NCBI GenBank assembly: GCA_938048185.1
Contig: CALIVT010000011.1
Location: 1-42,881, forward strand
DNA from: an uncultured Arenicella sp.
GTDB lineage: Bacteria > Pseudomonadota > Gammaproteobacteria > Arenicellales > Arenicellaceae
Direction of reading: 5' to 3'
Length of the DNA stretch: 42,881 bases
Shown: positions 7,907 through 17,502 of the stretch, in pieces
How positions within the stretch are numbered: position 1 is the first letter of the stretch
How the letters are laid out: each line of letters begins with the position of its first letter
Notes under the pieces: generated by a model
What the model saw: only the letters and a program-made list of their open reading frames with translations
Databases searched by the model: none
What the model was told of the DNA's origin: nothing
Translations under genes and position numbers: made by a program

Positions 7907-9187
7907 CTAAACCCGCTTCTTTTTAAGCTCACTAAAATAGTCAACGTTGGTTGGTAACCCTAAGACTTCGCGGCGCACCAAGTCCATTGCAATTGCGGTC
8001 GCGGTGCGCTGAAAACCTGCGCGACCCATTGGCAAGAAAAAGCGGCGTGCTTTGAGTTGCTCGGCCTTACCCCATGCCATCCAGACGAGTCCAACGGGTT
8101 TTTCGGGGGTGCCGCCGCTGGGGCCTGCGATACCGGATATCGCCAGCGCAATGTCTGCACCTGAGGCGTGCAGCGCGCCACTGGCCATGGCTAACACGGT
8201 GGCTTCGCTAACCGCGCCATGTTGCTCGAGTATGCCTTCGTCAACGCCGAGCATACTTTGCTTCTGACGATTAGAATAGGTAACGTAACCGGCTTCGAAC
8301 ACGAGCGAGGAACCGGCTTCGCTGGTGACCCCAGCGGCAACCAGGCCGCCAGTGCAGGATTCGGCGGTGGTCAACACCCACTCTTTGTGCGCTAACGCTT
8401 GATTGAGCGCTTGCGTTAGACGTAAGTCGTCACGACCAATTACGTAGTCAGAAAATAGCGCGTAAAATTTATCGGCCCATAGTTTATTCAGGTCAAGCGA
8501 CTCGTCGCCGACAGTCGTAAACTTCACTTCAATGAGTGGCAACTGAACCCGGAAACCCAGTTCAACGTCAGCTGGCCAGTCGGGAAACTTTTCATTCACG
8601 CTGTCCTGCAAACCCGACTCGGTGATACCGAATAAACGCAGACGCGTAATATGGCTGGTAGCATCAATAGCACCAAACTCTCGAATGAGTGGCAACAAAT
8701 AATTCTCAACCATCGGCTTAAGTTCGCTTGGCACCCCTGGTGTACACATAATTAAGCAGTCGTCATATTCGCAGCGAAAACCAACGGCTGAGCCAACGGG
8801 GTTATCTATGATCTCGCATATTTCGGGTAAATCGACTTGTTTGAGATTAGATTCGGTCATGACGAAACCACGGCGAGTCGCCCATTCATCTAATTTCAGA
8901 TAGGCATCAGCATTGCGTACCAGTGGTGAATCAAGCGCTTTAGACACAGCCAATGCCGTCATGTCATCGACCGTCGGCCCCAAGCCTCCATTAACAATAA
9001 GCACGTCGGAAATGGCCGAAAGTTCCTTAATAGATGAAACAAGTAGGTCTAAGTCGTCACCTACCACCTTCTTGATATAAGGCACTAAGCTCAGGTCCTT
9101 TAGCGACTGGGCAATATAGGCCGAGTTCGAATCAACGGTGTCGCCACTCATTAGTTCGTTACCGGTAAGCAGTAGAGAAATTTTCAT
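7907..9187 (-). CDS. cinA: CinA family protein (competence/damage-inducible; NMN amidohydrolase-type C-terminal domain)
   Basis: 426 residues in two domains. The N-terminal MoaB/MogA-like fold (about 1-170) contains the start TGNELMSGD and VNGGLGPTVDD (about 65-75). The C-terminal CinA/PncC domain (about 260-415) contains TTAESCTGGL, VTYSNRQK and AISGIAGPSGGT. The C-terminal domain deamidates nicotinamide mononucleotide; the N-terminal domain in characterised homologues hydrolyses ADP-ribose. The full-length form fits CinA better than the single-domain PncC. hflD lies upstream across a 102-base gap that contains another 13-bp repeat. Confidence 0.93.
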   Translation of the reverse strand: MKISLLLTGNELMSGDTVDSNSAYIAQSLKDLSLVPYIKKVVGDDLDLLVSSIKELSAISDVLIVNGGLGPTVDDMTALAVSKALDSPLVRNADAYLKLDEWATRRGFVMTESNLKQVDLPEICEIIDNPVGSAVGFRCEYDDCLIMCTPGVPSELKPMVENYLLPLIREFGAIDATSHITRLRLFGITESGLQDSVNEKFPDWPADVELGFRVQLPLIEVKFTTVGDESLDLNKLWADKFYALFSDYVIGRDDLRLTQALNQALAHKEWVLTTAESCTGGLVAAGVTSEAGSSLVFEAGYVTYSNRQKQSMLGVDEGILEQHGAVSEATVLAMASGALHASGADIALAISGIAGPSGGTPEKPVGLVWMAWGKAEQLKARRFFLPMGRAGFQRTATAIAMDLVRREVLGLPTNVDYFSELKKKRV

Positions 9188-9197
9188 CTTGGAAAGT

Positions 9198-9223
9198 CGG
9201 TTATAAATTCCGGTTATAAATCA
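9198..9223. repeat. 13-bp tandem duplication upstream of cinA
   Basis: CGGTTATAAATTC at 9198-9210 is followed by CGGTTATAAATCA at 9211-9223 (11 of 13 identical), 10 bases before the cinA start codon on the minus strand. It would lie in the cinA leader. Confidence 0.8.
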
Positions 9224-9289
9224 TAGGTGCGCCTGCTGCGAGAAATCGCGGCACTACGCAGAGAATCTAATCAGCACGCGCTTTACCTT

Positions 9290-9898
9290 TTAGTGGGTGT
9301 TTTGTGACAACAAATTGCGAGCTGCATTTTGCATGCGCGTGCGCTCCCACAGCAATCTAAAACGACCACCGCCTTTTTGCTGCCACAATACCGCTGAACG
9401 TAATGCCGCCAATAGCATCGCGCGAACTTGCTCCGGCACACCCTCGGTTTGTAGATGCGACTGTTCACCTTGCACAATAATTTGCGGGCGCATTACGCTG
9501 ATATGGCTTTGGTAGACTTCAGAACAAGCGCTCACTAAGTCATCTCGAGAGTGACTGCTTAAACGCTCGACCGCTAACCCAAATTCGCCAAATTTTTGCT
9601 CATCTCGATACAGCTGAGTCTGTAAAGTTAACACTGTGTGTGCGTAGCGCAATACTTCTAAATCTGTCATTACGGGTGAATTGAGAACACCTTGCTCGAG
9701 CATCGACAAACCGGTTCGCACACCGCTGACACCCCCATAAACTGACGCGGTGCTTAGCGCATCAAGCACCAACACTGACTGTAAGCTGGCGTTCAACACC
9801 TCATGCTCGGCAAAACCTTGGCGCGCTAGGGCTTGTACTAATTTGCAGGCTTGCAGCACGCCTGCAAGCGCGATAGTTCTTTCTTCAATAGGGTCCAT
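9290..9898 (-). CDS. hflD: High frequency lysogenization protein HflD homologue
   Basis: 202 residues, all-helical, peripheral to the membrane in E. coli. The HflD opening ERTIALAGVLQACKLVQALAR is clear, as are GLSMLEQ, RYAHTVLTLQ and the C-terminal MLLAALRSAVLWQQKGGGRFRLL split across its last helices. In E. coli HflD binds phage lambda CII and influences lysogenisation; its native role is not established. It usually sits between mnmA and purB, but here it follows an S9 peptidase and precedes cinA. An ATG at 9898 with a purine-rich leader supports the start. Confidence 0.93.
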   Translation of the reverse strand: MDPIEERTIALAGVLQACKLVQALARQGFAEHEVLNASLQSVLVLDALSTASVYGGVSGVRTGLSMLEQGVLNSPVMTDLEVLRYAHTVLTLQTQLYRDEQKFGEFGLAVERLSSHSRDDLVSACSEVYQSHISVMRPQIIVQGEQSHLQTEGVPEQVRAMLLAALRSAVLWQQKGGGRFRLLWERTRMQNAARNLLSQNTH

Positions 9899-9922
9899 AT
9901 TCGTTTCTCTTAGGCGCTGTAA

Positions 9923-11947
9923 CTAGTCGGCTAATATGCGCCGGTAAAATGCCAGCTCTTTTTGCATGGCATCAATGCTGTTGTGGATTTGTCTAAAGCC
10001 GTGCGCCTCGTCGGCGTACTCGACGTATTCATAATTCAAGTTCGCTGCTTTTAAGGCGCTCACCACTTCTTGTGCAACCGCCGGCGGAACAACCTTATCT
10101 AAGGCGCCTTGAAAGACGATCATAGCACTGCCGATCTGATCAATTTTATTGATGGGCGAACGTTGAAAAAACTTACTATTAGGCAAACTTGCCAACCTGC
10201 GGTCAAAAACCTCATCGACTAAATGATCGGTATAATGTTTCTCAAACTTATGAGTTACCTCGGCTAGAGTCACCAAATTACCTATGCCGTAGTAACACGC
10301 CCCGGCCTTAAATACCTCAGGGTATTCTGTAAGCGCGCGCAGAACGGCATAGCCCCCGGCGCTTTTGCCACGTATGCAAACCCGTCGTGCGTCGACTTTG
10401 CCTTGAGCAATAAGATGTTCAATGCCGTCAATAATATCACTTGCATCTATCTCTCCCCATTGCCCGTATAGAGCGTCTCGATAGCGCCGACCATAGCCTG
10501 AGCTTCCGCGATGATTTACATCCAAGATTGCAAAACCGCGGGACGTCCAGAACTGTTTTTGTAAATCGAAGTGCCCATATGCTCGAGCGGTTGGCCCACC
10601 ATGCACCATCACAATTAAGGGCGGTTTAGCGCCATCTCTGGTCTGTAACTGACACTCATCGTTGCGCGGCGCATAGTAAAACCCGTAAGCTTGCTCACCG
10701 TCACGCGTGGCGAAAGTTGTATGTTCAGCTTGGCTGATATCAAAATTTATCGCGTCAGCCTTGATAACAATTTTTGGGCTAGATAATAACCTCGAGTCCG
10801 TATTAACGTTCAGCTCAAGCAAACTCGGCGGCGCATCTTTTGCCAAACTAGTCAATAAGCATCGGCCAGCCTGATTAGTTGCCAAGTGTTGTAACGTGGC
10901 GTCAGAATTTCCTACTGGGCTTATTTGATAGCTATCTTGATCTATCACGAATAACTGGTCGCCCCGCGGGAGACTGCCAACAGTGAGCAGGCGGTGGTCA
11001 TCCAATTGCACCAAACGCGCATCACCATATACCCAGTGCGGGTAACCGAATTCTAAGCCCTGCTCTGGCCGCTCTTCCAACTCTTGAGTCGCGAAAAGCT
11101 GATCAGGATTTGCGGCAATTTTTTTGATCTCATTCGAATCAAAATTTAAGACATGAAGATTCCAGAAGTCATCTAAACCGCTGGCGTTTTTATAGTCTGC
11201 AGAAAAGAATAAACGGCCATTGTTCGCGAATAAGAGCTGACAAATACTGGGTTCAAAACTGCTCTTCTCAGCAACTCGAACCTGTCGAGCATTACTAAAT
11301 TTGACATGATGTTGAGTCGCCAGTTCGGCTGTCCACAATTGCGTTGCGTCCCACGGCATGGCCGGGTGATGCCATTGCACCCAAGCAACTCTTTTACCAG
11401 TAGGGCAAACAACCAGATTCGAATAAAAATCCGCGCCGGCGCTGAGTGCAACCGGGGCAGCATCACGGTCGCGACTGATCAGCCCGATAAACATTTTATT
11501 TTCCGCGTCACTTGTAGAGTCTTCCAGTTCGACAATCGCGATAAAATGACCATCACCCACTTGCTGCACATCAGTATACATGTAGCGCTGTGACTCAGTT
11601 GGCGTGGGCGTTAGTCGTTGTGGCTCGGTGGCGCCGTCCGCTTCTAAACGCTGCTGATACAAACATTGGTCGCGTTGGTTCGCAAAGACAACCACATTGC
11701 CGAATAACCAATACGGCTTACCGCCATACTCGTTGACCTTGGTCTGCAAACTATATGAACTTGGCGTAAGGCAATGGGTGCCAGAGTCATTGCGCAACAT
11801 CAAAGCAGAACGACTTTTCTCGTGTTTGATAACCCCCAGATAAAGGCAGTCGTTGAGCGGCGTATACACTGGATGAGAAAACGTCTCGCCGCTGGCGAAT
11901 ACCTGCTCAAGCGAGAGCGGTGACTCCCAATCAAGGTAGTCTTGCAT
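9923..11947 (-). CDS. S9 family serine peptidase (prolyl oligopeptidase/acylaminoacyl-peptidase type)
   Basis: About 674 residues. The N-terminal part (about 1-400) has repeated strand patterns of a beta-propeller. The C-terminal alpha/beta-hydrolase domain (about 430-674) has MVHGGPTARAYGHFD, NHRGSSGYGRRYRDALYGQWG, the nucleophile elbow GKSAGG (serine near residue 528), GALDKVVPP for the acid and DEAHGFR for the catalytic His. No signal peptide, so cytoplasmic. The ATG at 11947 is preferred; a GTG one codon earlier (11950) is also possible. The DUF192 gene ends five bases upstream, indicating an operon. Confidence 0.9.
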   Translation of the reverse strand: MQDYLDWESPLSLEQVFASGETFSHPVYTPLNDCLYLGVIKHEKSRSALMLRNDSGTHCLTPSSYSLQTKVNEYGGKPYWLFGNVVVFANQRDQCLYQQRLEADGATEPQRLTPTPTESQRYMYTDVQQVGDGHFIAIVELEDSTSDAENKMFIGLISRDRDAAPVALSAGADFYSNLVVCPTGKRVAWVQWHHPAMPWDATQLWTAELATQHHVKFSNARQVRVAEKSSFEPSICQLLFANNGRLFFSADYKNASGLDDFWNLHVLNFDSNEIKKIAANPDQLFATQELEERPEQGLEFGYPHWVYGDARLVQLDDHRLLTVGSLPRGDQLFVIDQDSYQISPVGNSDATLQHLATNQAGRCLLTSLAKDAPPSLLELNVNTDSRLLSSPKIVIKADAINFDISQAEHTTFATRDGEQAYGFYYAPRNDECQLQTRDGAKPPLIVMVHGGPTARAYGHFDLQKQFWTSRGFAILDVNHRGSSGYGRRYRDALYGQWGEIDASDIIDGIEHLIAQGKVDARRVCIRGKSAGGYAVLRALTEYPEVFKAGACYYGIGNLVTLAEVTHKFEKHYTDHLVDEVFDRRLASLPNSKFFQRSPINKIDQIGSAMIVFQGALDKVVPPAVAQEVVSALKAANLNYEYVEYADEAHGFRQIHNSIDAMQKELAFYRRILAD

Positions 11948-11952
11948 CACGA

Positions 11953-12504
11953 CTATTTGAGGTCGTTTCGCGGCTTGCTGTCAGCGCGCTTCCAGCTCAT
12001 GGTGCTATCACGCGAAAGACCATGTTTATCAAAAAAACCGGGGGCGACTTCTAACGCATATTTCACCGGCTGTTTGGGCCGCCATAGCTTTTTTTCCAAT
12101 TGCAACACCGAGTAGGGCTGCATCGATTGAATACTTTCAATGCGACCGCCCTGCTTGATAAACGCGATATCAATGGGCGCAACCACATTATTCATATGAA
12201 AGCCGGGCATCTGTTCTACCTCAAATTCAAAAAGAATAGGCATCGCGGCTATTGTCTCAGCGCACACCCTCTGAAAGCCGGCGGCGCGTGTGGCATTGGT
12301 ACTGGCTAGCTTCGCCAACATGCGGTGTGTAGTGCCATCTTCACGGCTTAATTCGACGGTGATCAATGGCATGGCTCGTAAACTGGCATTGTCTACTTCG
12401 CAGACAGACCGCGCGTCGTCGACGCGTGATGCTGGTTTAAGGTCCGCCGCGCAGGCGTTCAGACTAAGCGAAGCCAGTAAAAAAAGGACCACTTTCTTGT
12501 TCAT
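11953..12504 (-). CDS. DUF192 domain lipoprotein
   Basis: 183 residues. The N-terminus is a lipoprotein signal with the lipobox LNAC and Cys18 as the likely lipidation site. DUF192 covers about residues 48-165, recognisable by AGFQRVC, MPILFEF, MNNVVAPIDIAFI and ALEVAPGFFDKHGL. The function of the family is unknown. The start overlaps the upstream oxidoreductase stop as ATGA (12501-12504), so the two are translationally coupled. The C-terminal tail is basic and variable. Confidence 0.87.
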   Translation of the reverse strand: MNKKVVLFLLASLSLNACAADLKPASRVDDARSVCEVDNASLRAMPLITVELSREDGTTHRMLAKLASTNATRAAGFQRVCAETIAAMPILFEFEVEQMPGFHMNNVVAPIDIAFIKQGGRIESIQSMQPYSVLQLEKKLWRPKQPVKYALEVAPGFFDKHGLSRDSTMSWKRADSKPRNDLK

Positions 12505-13454
12505 AGCGTCGCCACCGAATCCAGCATAATCGATTGAATTTGTTCAGCTAATTGCAAAGCGCGCAAGCCTTGCAAACCGGTTACCATGGGCATTGCCTGA
12601 CCCTGCGCTACTTCGATGAAATGCGCCAGTTCAACTTGCAGCGGCTGCTCCGCTTCAAACTTGATATGTTCCACGTCTAAATCAGGAAACTCGCTGCCGG
12701 TTGGCACCTTGCCCTTGGTTACGATGTCTAACTCTTGGTCCATCAAATTGATACCGTAATAGCCTTCAGGGCCAAACACTCGAAACCGCCTAAACCGCTT
12801 ATTCGAAACCCGGCTAGCGGTTATATTTGCAACCGCACCGCTGGGGAAAGACAAACGAACATTGGCTAAATCAACGTGATCGGTGATCACGGACGAGCCG
12901 ATCGCTTGAACATCATCCGGCTCCTCATCAACCAGAGACAAGACTAAGTCTAGGTCGTGAATCATCAAATCGGTGATCACATCAACATCGGTCGCTCGCT
13001 CGACAAATGTACCTAAACGATGCACTTCAATATATTTCGGCTCGGCAACTTTGTCAGCCACCGCACGCAACGCCGGATTATAGCGTTCGAGGTGACCGAT
13101 TAGAAAAGGTGCCTCGTTTTGCGCTGCTAAGTCAACAAGTTTGCGAGCTTCATCAACCGTTGCCGCAATTGGCTTTTCCATCAAGGTTGCGACGCCAGCC
13201 TCTAGAAAAGGCTGTGCAACATCGTAATGCAATGATGTTGGGACAACAATACTGACCGCGTCCACTTTATCGAGCATATCTAAATAGTTTGACGTTGCCT
13301 CGCAGCCGTACTTCTCAGCCAACTGGCCAACAGTATCAAGCTTAGTGTCGGCTAACATAACCAACTCAACGTTGTCCATCTCATGATAAATTTTTGCGTG
13401 GATTTGGCCAAGATAACCAACCCCTACGACGCCTACTTTGGTTTTTTGGGTCAT
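12501..13454 (-). CDS. Gfo/Idh/MocA family NAD(P)-dependent oxidoreductase
   Basis: 317 residues. The N-terminal Rossmann fold has GVVGVGYLG (about 8-16), followed by the family EKP motif (E93-K94-P95). The C-terminal alpha/beta domain (about 125-310) contains the conserved histidine stretch DLMIHDLDLVL. These enzymes act on sugars, sugar nucleotides or inositols. The general look resembles the UDP-GlcNAc 3-dehydrogenase (GnnA-like) branch, but no lipid A genes lie nearby to confirm this. It heads the minus-strand run that includes the DUF192 and S9 genes. Confidence 0.86.
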   Translation of the reverse strand: MTQKTKVGVVGVGYLGQIHAKIYHEMDNVELVMLADTKLDTVGQLAEKYGCEATSNYLDMLDKVDAVSIVVPTSLHYDVAQPFLEAGVATLMEKPIAATVDEARKLVDLAAQNEAPFLIGHLERYNPALRAVADKVAEPKYIEVHRLGTFVERATDVDVITDLMIHDLDLVLSLVDEEPDDVQAIGSSVITDHVDLANVRLSFPSGAVANITASRVSNKRFRRFRVFGPEGYYGINLMDQELDIVTKGKVPTGSEFPDLDVEHIKFEAEQPLQVELAHFIEVAQGQAMPMVTGLQGLRALQLAEQIQSIMLDSVATL

Positions 13455-13679
13455 AACCTAATTAATAAGTTTTGCGTTAATCCGCTGTGCTTAACGATTA
13501 TACGTCAAATCTGCCGTAGGTGATGAGTAAGTAATGCAATGGATTATTGGGAACCCGCCCTGCTTGGTGTAAACTCTGCTCACCATAATTAGCCTGACCG
13601 CTAAGACTCAAACCAAACGTAATTCTACGGGCATTAAATTAGCTGCCGCTGATCAGCCTCGACATTACTCGCATTTATC

Positions 13680-14894
13680 GTGACAAATATAATTCTGCTC
13701 AACATTTCTGGCGAAGACAGAATCGGTTTATCTGCTGATTTTTATTCGGTAATTGGCGAAATTGATGTTCGTATTTTAGACATTGGTCAATCCGTTATTC
13801 ACAACCAAGTGTCGCAAGGCATGATGTTGCAGTTGCCCGATGAACAAGACCCTAAAGGCTTGAAAAAACAACTCAAGCAGCGCGCTGAATCACTCGGATT
13901 AAAACTTAGAATAAAAGACGTCGCTGAACAAGACTATGCGCACTGGGTGCAAAAACAGGGTGACGATCGCTACACACTTACCTTACTTGCGCGCGAAGTA
14001 TCAGCAGAGGAAATTGCCCGGGTAACACAGGTTACCGCCGAGCAAGGCTTAAATATTCACGACATCACGCGCTTAAGTGGGCGAATTCGACTCGATCAAC
14101 CGGTCACTAACGACACCAAGTCATGCATCGAGTTTACAGTGCAAGGTAAGCCCAAGGACCCAGCTAGCATGCGTGCCAGCTTTTTGAGTATTGCCAGCGA
14201 ATTAGACGTGGATATCGCGATCCAGCAAGACAACGCCTTTCGGCGCAGTCGGCGCTTGGTGTGTTTTGATATGGACTCCACGCTTATCGAGGCCGAGGTA
14301 ATCGATGAATTGGCCAAACGCGCAGGCGTGGGCGAACAGGTTGCTGAAATCACCGAACGTGCCATGCAAGGCGAAATAGACTTCACTGAAAGCTTTAGCC
14401 AACGCATGGCCCTATTAAAAGGCTTAAGCGAAGATGTGCTCGTGGATATTGCGAACAACTTGCCGATGATGGAAGGCGCCGAAAAACTAATACGCAACCT
14501 AAAAGCTTACGGGTTTAAGATCGCGATTCTATCCGGTGGCTTTAACTATTTCGGTAACTACCTCAAAGACAAATTCGGCATTGATCACGTTTACGCCAAC
14601 ATTTTAGAGATCGAAGGCGGCAAGCTAACTGGCCGCGCTGTTCACCCGGTGGTTAACGCGGAACGCAAAGCGGAGCTATTGAAGAAAATTGCCACTGAAG
14701 AAGGGATTGATCCGCAGCAAACGATTGCAGTGGGCGACGGTGCGAATGATTTGCTGATGTTAAGTGCAGCCGGTCTAGGGATTGCATTTCGAGCCAAGCC
14801 GCTGGTGCGTGAATCAGCCAAACAGTCTTTATCGACACATGGCCTAGATAGCATTCTGTACCTATTGGGCTTTAAAGACCAAGATATAATCTAA
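13680..14894 (+). CDS. serB: Phosphoserine phosphatase SerB
   Basis: 404 residues. Two N-terminal ACT-like regulatory domains (about 1-85 and 98-185) precede a HAD phosphatase domain (about 190-400) with DMDSTLI (nucleophile D197, acid/base D199), ILSGGFNYF (motif II) and GDGANDLLML (motif III). It hydrolyses phosphoserine in the last step of serine synthesis. The two-ACT form is known from other proteobacteria and is longer than the E. coli enzyme. The start is GTG with no clear Shine-Dalgarno; the reading begins exactly at the first ACT strand. It converges on panC with a 53-base gap that shows no clear terminator. Confidence 0.96.
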   Translation: MTNIILLNISGEDRIGLSADFYSVIGEIDVRILDIGQSVIHNQVSQGMMLQLPDEQDPKGLKKQLKQRAESLGLKLRIKDVAEQDYAHWVQKQGDDRYTLTLLAREVSAEEIARVTQVTAEQGLNIHDITRLSGRIRLDQPVTNDTKSCIEFTVQGKPKDPASMRASFLSIASELDVDIAIQQDNAFRRSRRLVCFDMDSTLIEAEVIDELAKRAGVGEQVAEITERAMQGEIDFTESFSQRMALLKGLSEDVLVDIANNLPMMEGAEKLIRNLKAYGFKIAILSGGFNYFGNYLKDKFGIDHVYANILEIEGGKLTGRAVHPVVNAERKAELLKKIATEEGIDPQQTIAVGDGANDLLMLSAAGLGIAFRAKPLVRESAKQSLSTHGLDSILYLLGFKDQDII

Positions 14895-14947
14895 TGCTTG
14901 GCGCAGTCTAGCCCTTGACCCTATTGGAGCACGAATCACTGATAATC

Positions 14948-15817
14948 TTAGCGTCCAAGTGCGAGCTCTAAGTTATCAATTAAACGTGCTTTGCCAAGCT
15001 GCGCAGCCGCTAAGATAACTAATTCTTGATCTCCTTTTTTCGCTGGTTTTAAATCACGCTGTCTACATACTGTAATGTATTGCGGCTCAAACCCTTTTGC
15101 TTTAAGAGACGCTTTAGCTTGATCTTCCAGTACTTTAACTGCGCTCTTAGAGACCACCACAGGTTTCTCCTGAAGCTGGTCAGCGATAGTTTGCAGCGCT
15201 TGTTGCAGACTTGGCGCGACCACAAGTTCTTTCTTGCTTAAATAGCCGTTACGCGAAGACAACGCTAAGCCATCTTTGGTGCGCACCGTATCCACACCAA
15301 CCACTTGAATCGGATAGGCTAAATCCTCAACCATGCGCCTAATGATGGTAATTTGTTGATAATCTTTATTCCCGAACACGGCAATATCCGGCTGCACCAT
15401 ATTGAATAAACGACTCACCACCGTGGTAACACCATAAAAATGTTCGGGCCGATCTTTGCCGCAATATAAATCACCAATCTTCGGCACATACACGACCGTC
15501 TGGCCTTCTAAGGCACCGGGATACATCGTTTCTTGCTCAGGCAAAAACAGCAGATCTGCACCGAGTTCGGCGAGCATTCGCGCGTCTTCCTCAGGTGTTG
15601 ATGGGTAATTATCTAGATCTTCATTTTTGCCAAATTGGGTTGGGTTAACGTAAATGCTGGCGACCACAAAATCAGCACGACGTTTAGCAACCCGTATTAA
15701 TTCTAAATGCCCTTCGTGCAAATTACCCATGGTCGGCACAAAGCCAATCGTTTTCTTATCCTTGCGTGCAGCTTGCACGGCGGCTCTTAAGGAAGAGACG
15801 CGTTGTACTTTATTCAC
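14948..15817 (-). CDS. panC: Pantothenate synthetase (pantoate-beta-alanine ligase) PanC
   Basis: 289 residues, the usual length. It joins pantoate and beta-alanine with ATP. The nucleotidyltransferase motif HEGH (H34-H37) lies in PTMGNLHEGHLELI; further family motifs are NPTQFGKNEDL, YCGKDRPEHFYGV, FGNKDYQQ and the KMSKS-like LALSSRNGYLS. The start is GTG at 15817, preceded by TAGGTAG. It lies 40 bases after panB, forming the common panB-panC pair. Confidence 0.97.
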   Translation of the reverse strand: MNKVQRVSSLRAAVQAARKDKKTIGFVPTMGNLHEGHLELIRVAKRRADFVVASIYVNPTQFGKNEDLDNYPSTPEEDARMLAELGADLLFLPEQETMYPGALEGQTVVYVPKIGDLYCGKDRPEHFYGVTTVVSRLFNMVQPDIAVFGNKDYQQITIIRRMVEDLAYPIQVVGVDTVRTKDGLALSSRNGYLSKKELVVAPSLQQALQTIADQLQEKPVVVSKSAVKVLEDQAKASLKAKGFEPQYITVCRQRDLKPAKKGDQELVILAAAQLGKARLIDNLELALGR

Positions 15818-15857
15818 TTTAACTACCTAATGTGGTACTGACTAAATCGTAGGTTCA

Positions 15858-16649
15858 TCAGTCAAAACTGTGTTCTTGGGCTGGAAATGCGCTGCTTTTC
15901 ACTTCCCCAACATACGTTTCAATTGCATTGGCGATGGTGTGTGCGCCATCCATATAATTCTTACTAAACTTTGGGCTTTTCTTGGGGTAAATGCCCAGCA
16001 TATCTTGTAATACTAAGACTTGACCATCACATTTCGGCCCTGCGCCAATCCCGATAGTCGGAATGCTCAAGCGTTCGGTAATTTCAGCCGCAAGTGCCTG
16101 TGGCACTGCTTCCAACACCACGCCAAACGCGCCCGCTTGCTCTATTGCAACAGCATCTTCGACTAAGCGCGTTGCCGCGTCACCTCGACCCTGCACCCTA
16201 AAGCCACCAAGTTGATGCACCGACTGAGGCGTTAAGCCAATATGTGCGCATACGGCAATGCCTCGCTCCACCAAAAACTTAATCGTCTCGACTTGCAGCT
16301 CACCACCTTCTAGCTTGATGGTGTGCGCCCCAGCTTGCATTAACTTAACCGCATTCGTATACGCCTGCTCTTTATTGGCCTGATAACTCCCGAACGGTAA
16401 ATCCCCAACCACCATGGCATTTGACACACCGCGTGCAACACATTGGGTGTGGTACACGCTGTCTTCGATCGTCACGGGCACAGGAGTGTCATGCCCTTGC
16501 ATAACCATACCTAGCGAATCACCCACTAGAATAGCGTCTATGCCAGCGCCATCTACTAGTGAAGCAAAACTATAGTCGTAAGCGGTGATCCACGTGATCT
16601 TATCGCTTGCGTCTTTCATTTTCTTTAACGTCGTCACCGTTACGGACAT
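15858..16649 (-). CDS. panB: 3-methyl-2-oxobutanoate hydroxymethyltransferase PanB
   Basis: 263 residues, typical of the family. It makes ketopantoate from ketoisovalerate and methylene-tetrahydrofolate. Visible signatures are ITAYDYSFA, the metal-binding GDSLGMVMQGH (D44), GDLPFGSYQ, KLEGGE, HIGLTPQSVHQLGGF, VLEAVP with the catalytic Glu, and IGIGAGPKCDGQVLV. A GGAG Shine-Dalgarno lies upstream of the ATG. panC follows and a deoxynucleoside kinase precedes. Confidence 0.97.
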   Translation of the reverse strand: MSVTVTTLKKMKDASDKITWITAYDYSFASLVDGAGIDAILVGDSLGMVMQGHDTPVPVTIEDSVYHTQCVARGVSNAMVVGDLPFGSYQANKEQAYTNAVKLMQAGAHTIKLEGGELQVETIKFLVERGIAVCAHIGLTPQSVHQLGGFRVQGRGDAATRLVEDAVAIEQAGAFGVVLEAVPQALAAEITERLSIPTIGIGAGPKCDGQVLVLQDMLGIYPKKSPKFSKNYMDGAHTIANAIETYVGEVKSSAFPAQEHSFD

Positions 16650-16742
16650 CGAGTAATCTCCAAAAATTTAACTACACTAATTGTATACAGTTTACCTTAA
16701 ACCAGCTTGCGTTAAAGCGAAGTTAAACAAAACCGCGCAGCG

Positions 16743-17378
16743 CTAAACCGCGAGCGGATTGAAAAAATGCTTACCGGCATCAATCCGAGAAACTTGATCG
16801 ACCAAGGCTTGATAATGCGCATCGTTGTCAATTGGATTGAACTCGGCCGCGTTAACAATGAGCAGCGGCGACATGGTGTAATGGTGAAAGTAATCGGTAT
16901 ACGCGTCGCTAAGCCGCTTTAAATAAGACGCTGACATACCCTGTTCAAATTTTATACTGCGTTTTCTAATTCGCTGCTGCAGCACCTTAACCGGAGCCTG
17001 TAGGTATATCATCAAGTCCGGCCGTGGCACATCAACACTCAGACTCTTATAAACCTGTTGGTAAAGCGTCAATTCTTCATCGCTAAGCGTCAAGCTGGCA
17101 AATATTGGGTCTTTACTCAACATGAAATCCGCCACATGCTTTATCTCTTCGTCGACATCTGCAAGCTGCTGAACTCGCTGAAATAAAAAGAACAACTGAG
17201 TCGGCAGTGCATGTTGCTTTGGTGATTTATAGAAGCGCTCTAAAAAAGGGTTCTCGGCCGGTTTTTCTAGCAAGGTAGACGTCGTAAAGGTATTTGCTAG
17301 CTTATGCGCCAAACTCGACTTGCCAACCCCAATTGGGCCTTCAATAATAATATTTCTAGGGGAGAAATCAGATTCCAT
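16743..17378 (-). CDS. Deoxynucleoside kinase family protein
   Basis: 211 residues. The Walker A loop GPIGVGKSS (about 14-22) and the family core EKPAENPFLERFY, followed by a lid region RIRKRSIKFEQGM, mark the dCK/dGK-like kinases that phosphorylate deoxynucleosides. A gene of this family directly upstream of panB, often with folK before it, is a common gammaproteobacterial arrangement; folK is absent here because the next gene upstream is divergent. Substrate preference cannot be predicted. Confidence 0.87.
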   Translation of the reverse strand: MESDFSPRNIIIEGPIGVGKSSLAHKLANTFTTSTLLEKPAENPFLERFYKSPKQHALPTQLFFLFQRVQQLADVDEEIKHVADFMLSKDPIFASLTLSDEELTLYQQVYKSLSVDVPRPDLMIYLQAPVKVLQQRIRKRSIKFEQGMSASYLKRLSDAYTDYFHHYTMSPLLIVNAAEFNPIDNDAHYQALVDQVSRIDAGKHFFNPLAV

Positions 17379-17412
17379 AAAGTGTGGTCAAATTACGTTT
17401 ATCAAATGCGTT

Positions 17413-17418
17413 ATTATA
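17413..17418 (-). promoter_or_regulatory. Putative -10 element for the kinase-panB-panC run
   Basis: On the minus strand a perfect TATAAT lies 34 bases upstream of the kinase start codon in a very A/T-rich stretch. No convincing -35 hexamer is seen at 16-18 bases, so the assignment is weak. Confidence 0.3.
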
Positions 17419-17502
17419 TTAAGTATAGATAACTTTAATTCAGGGCGGTTTGTTTTTTGAAGTATCATCCGCTTACATCCAATAACGACCGTTACAAACA
17501 CG

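Noticed and set aside
14895-14947. Possible bidirectional terminator between serB and panC
   Set aside because: No stem longer than four base pairs followed by a T-tract could be found in the 53-base gap.
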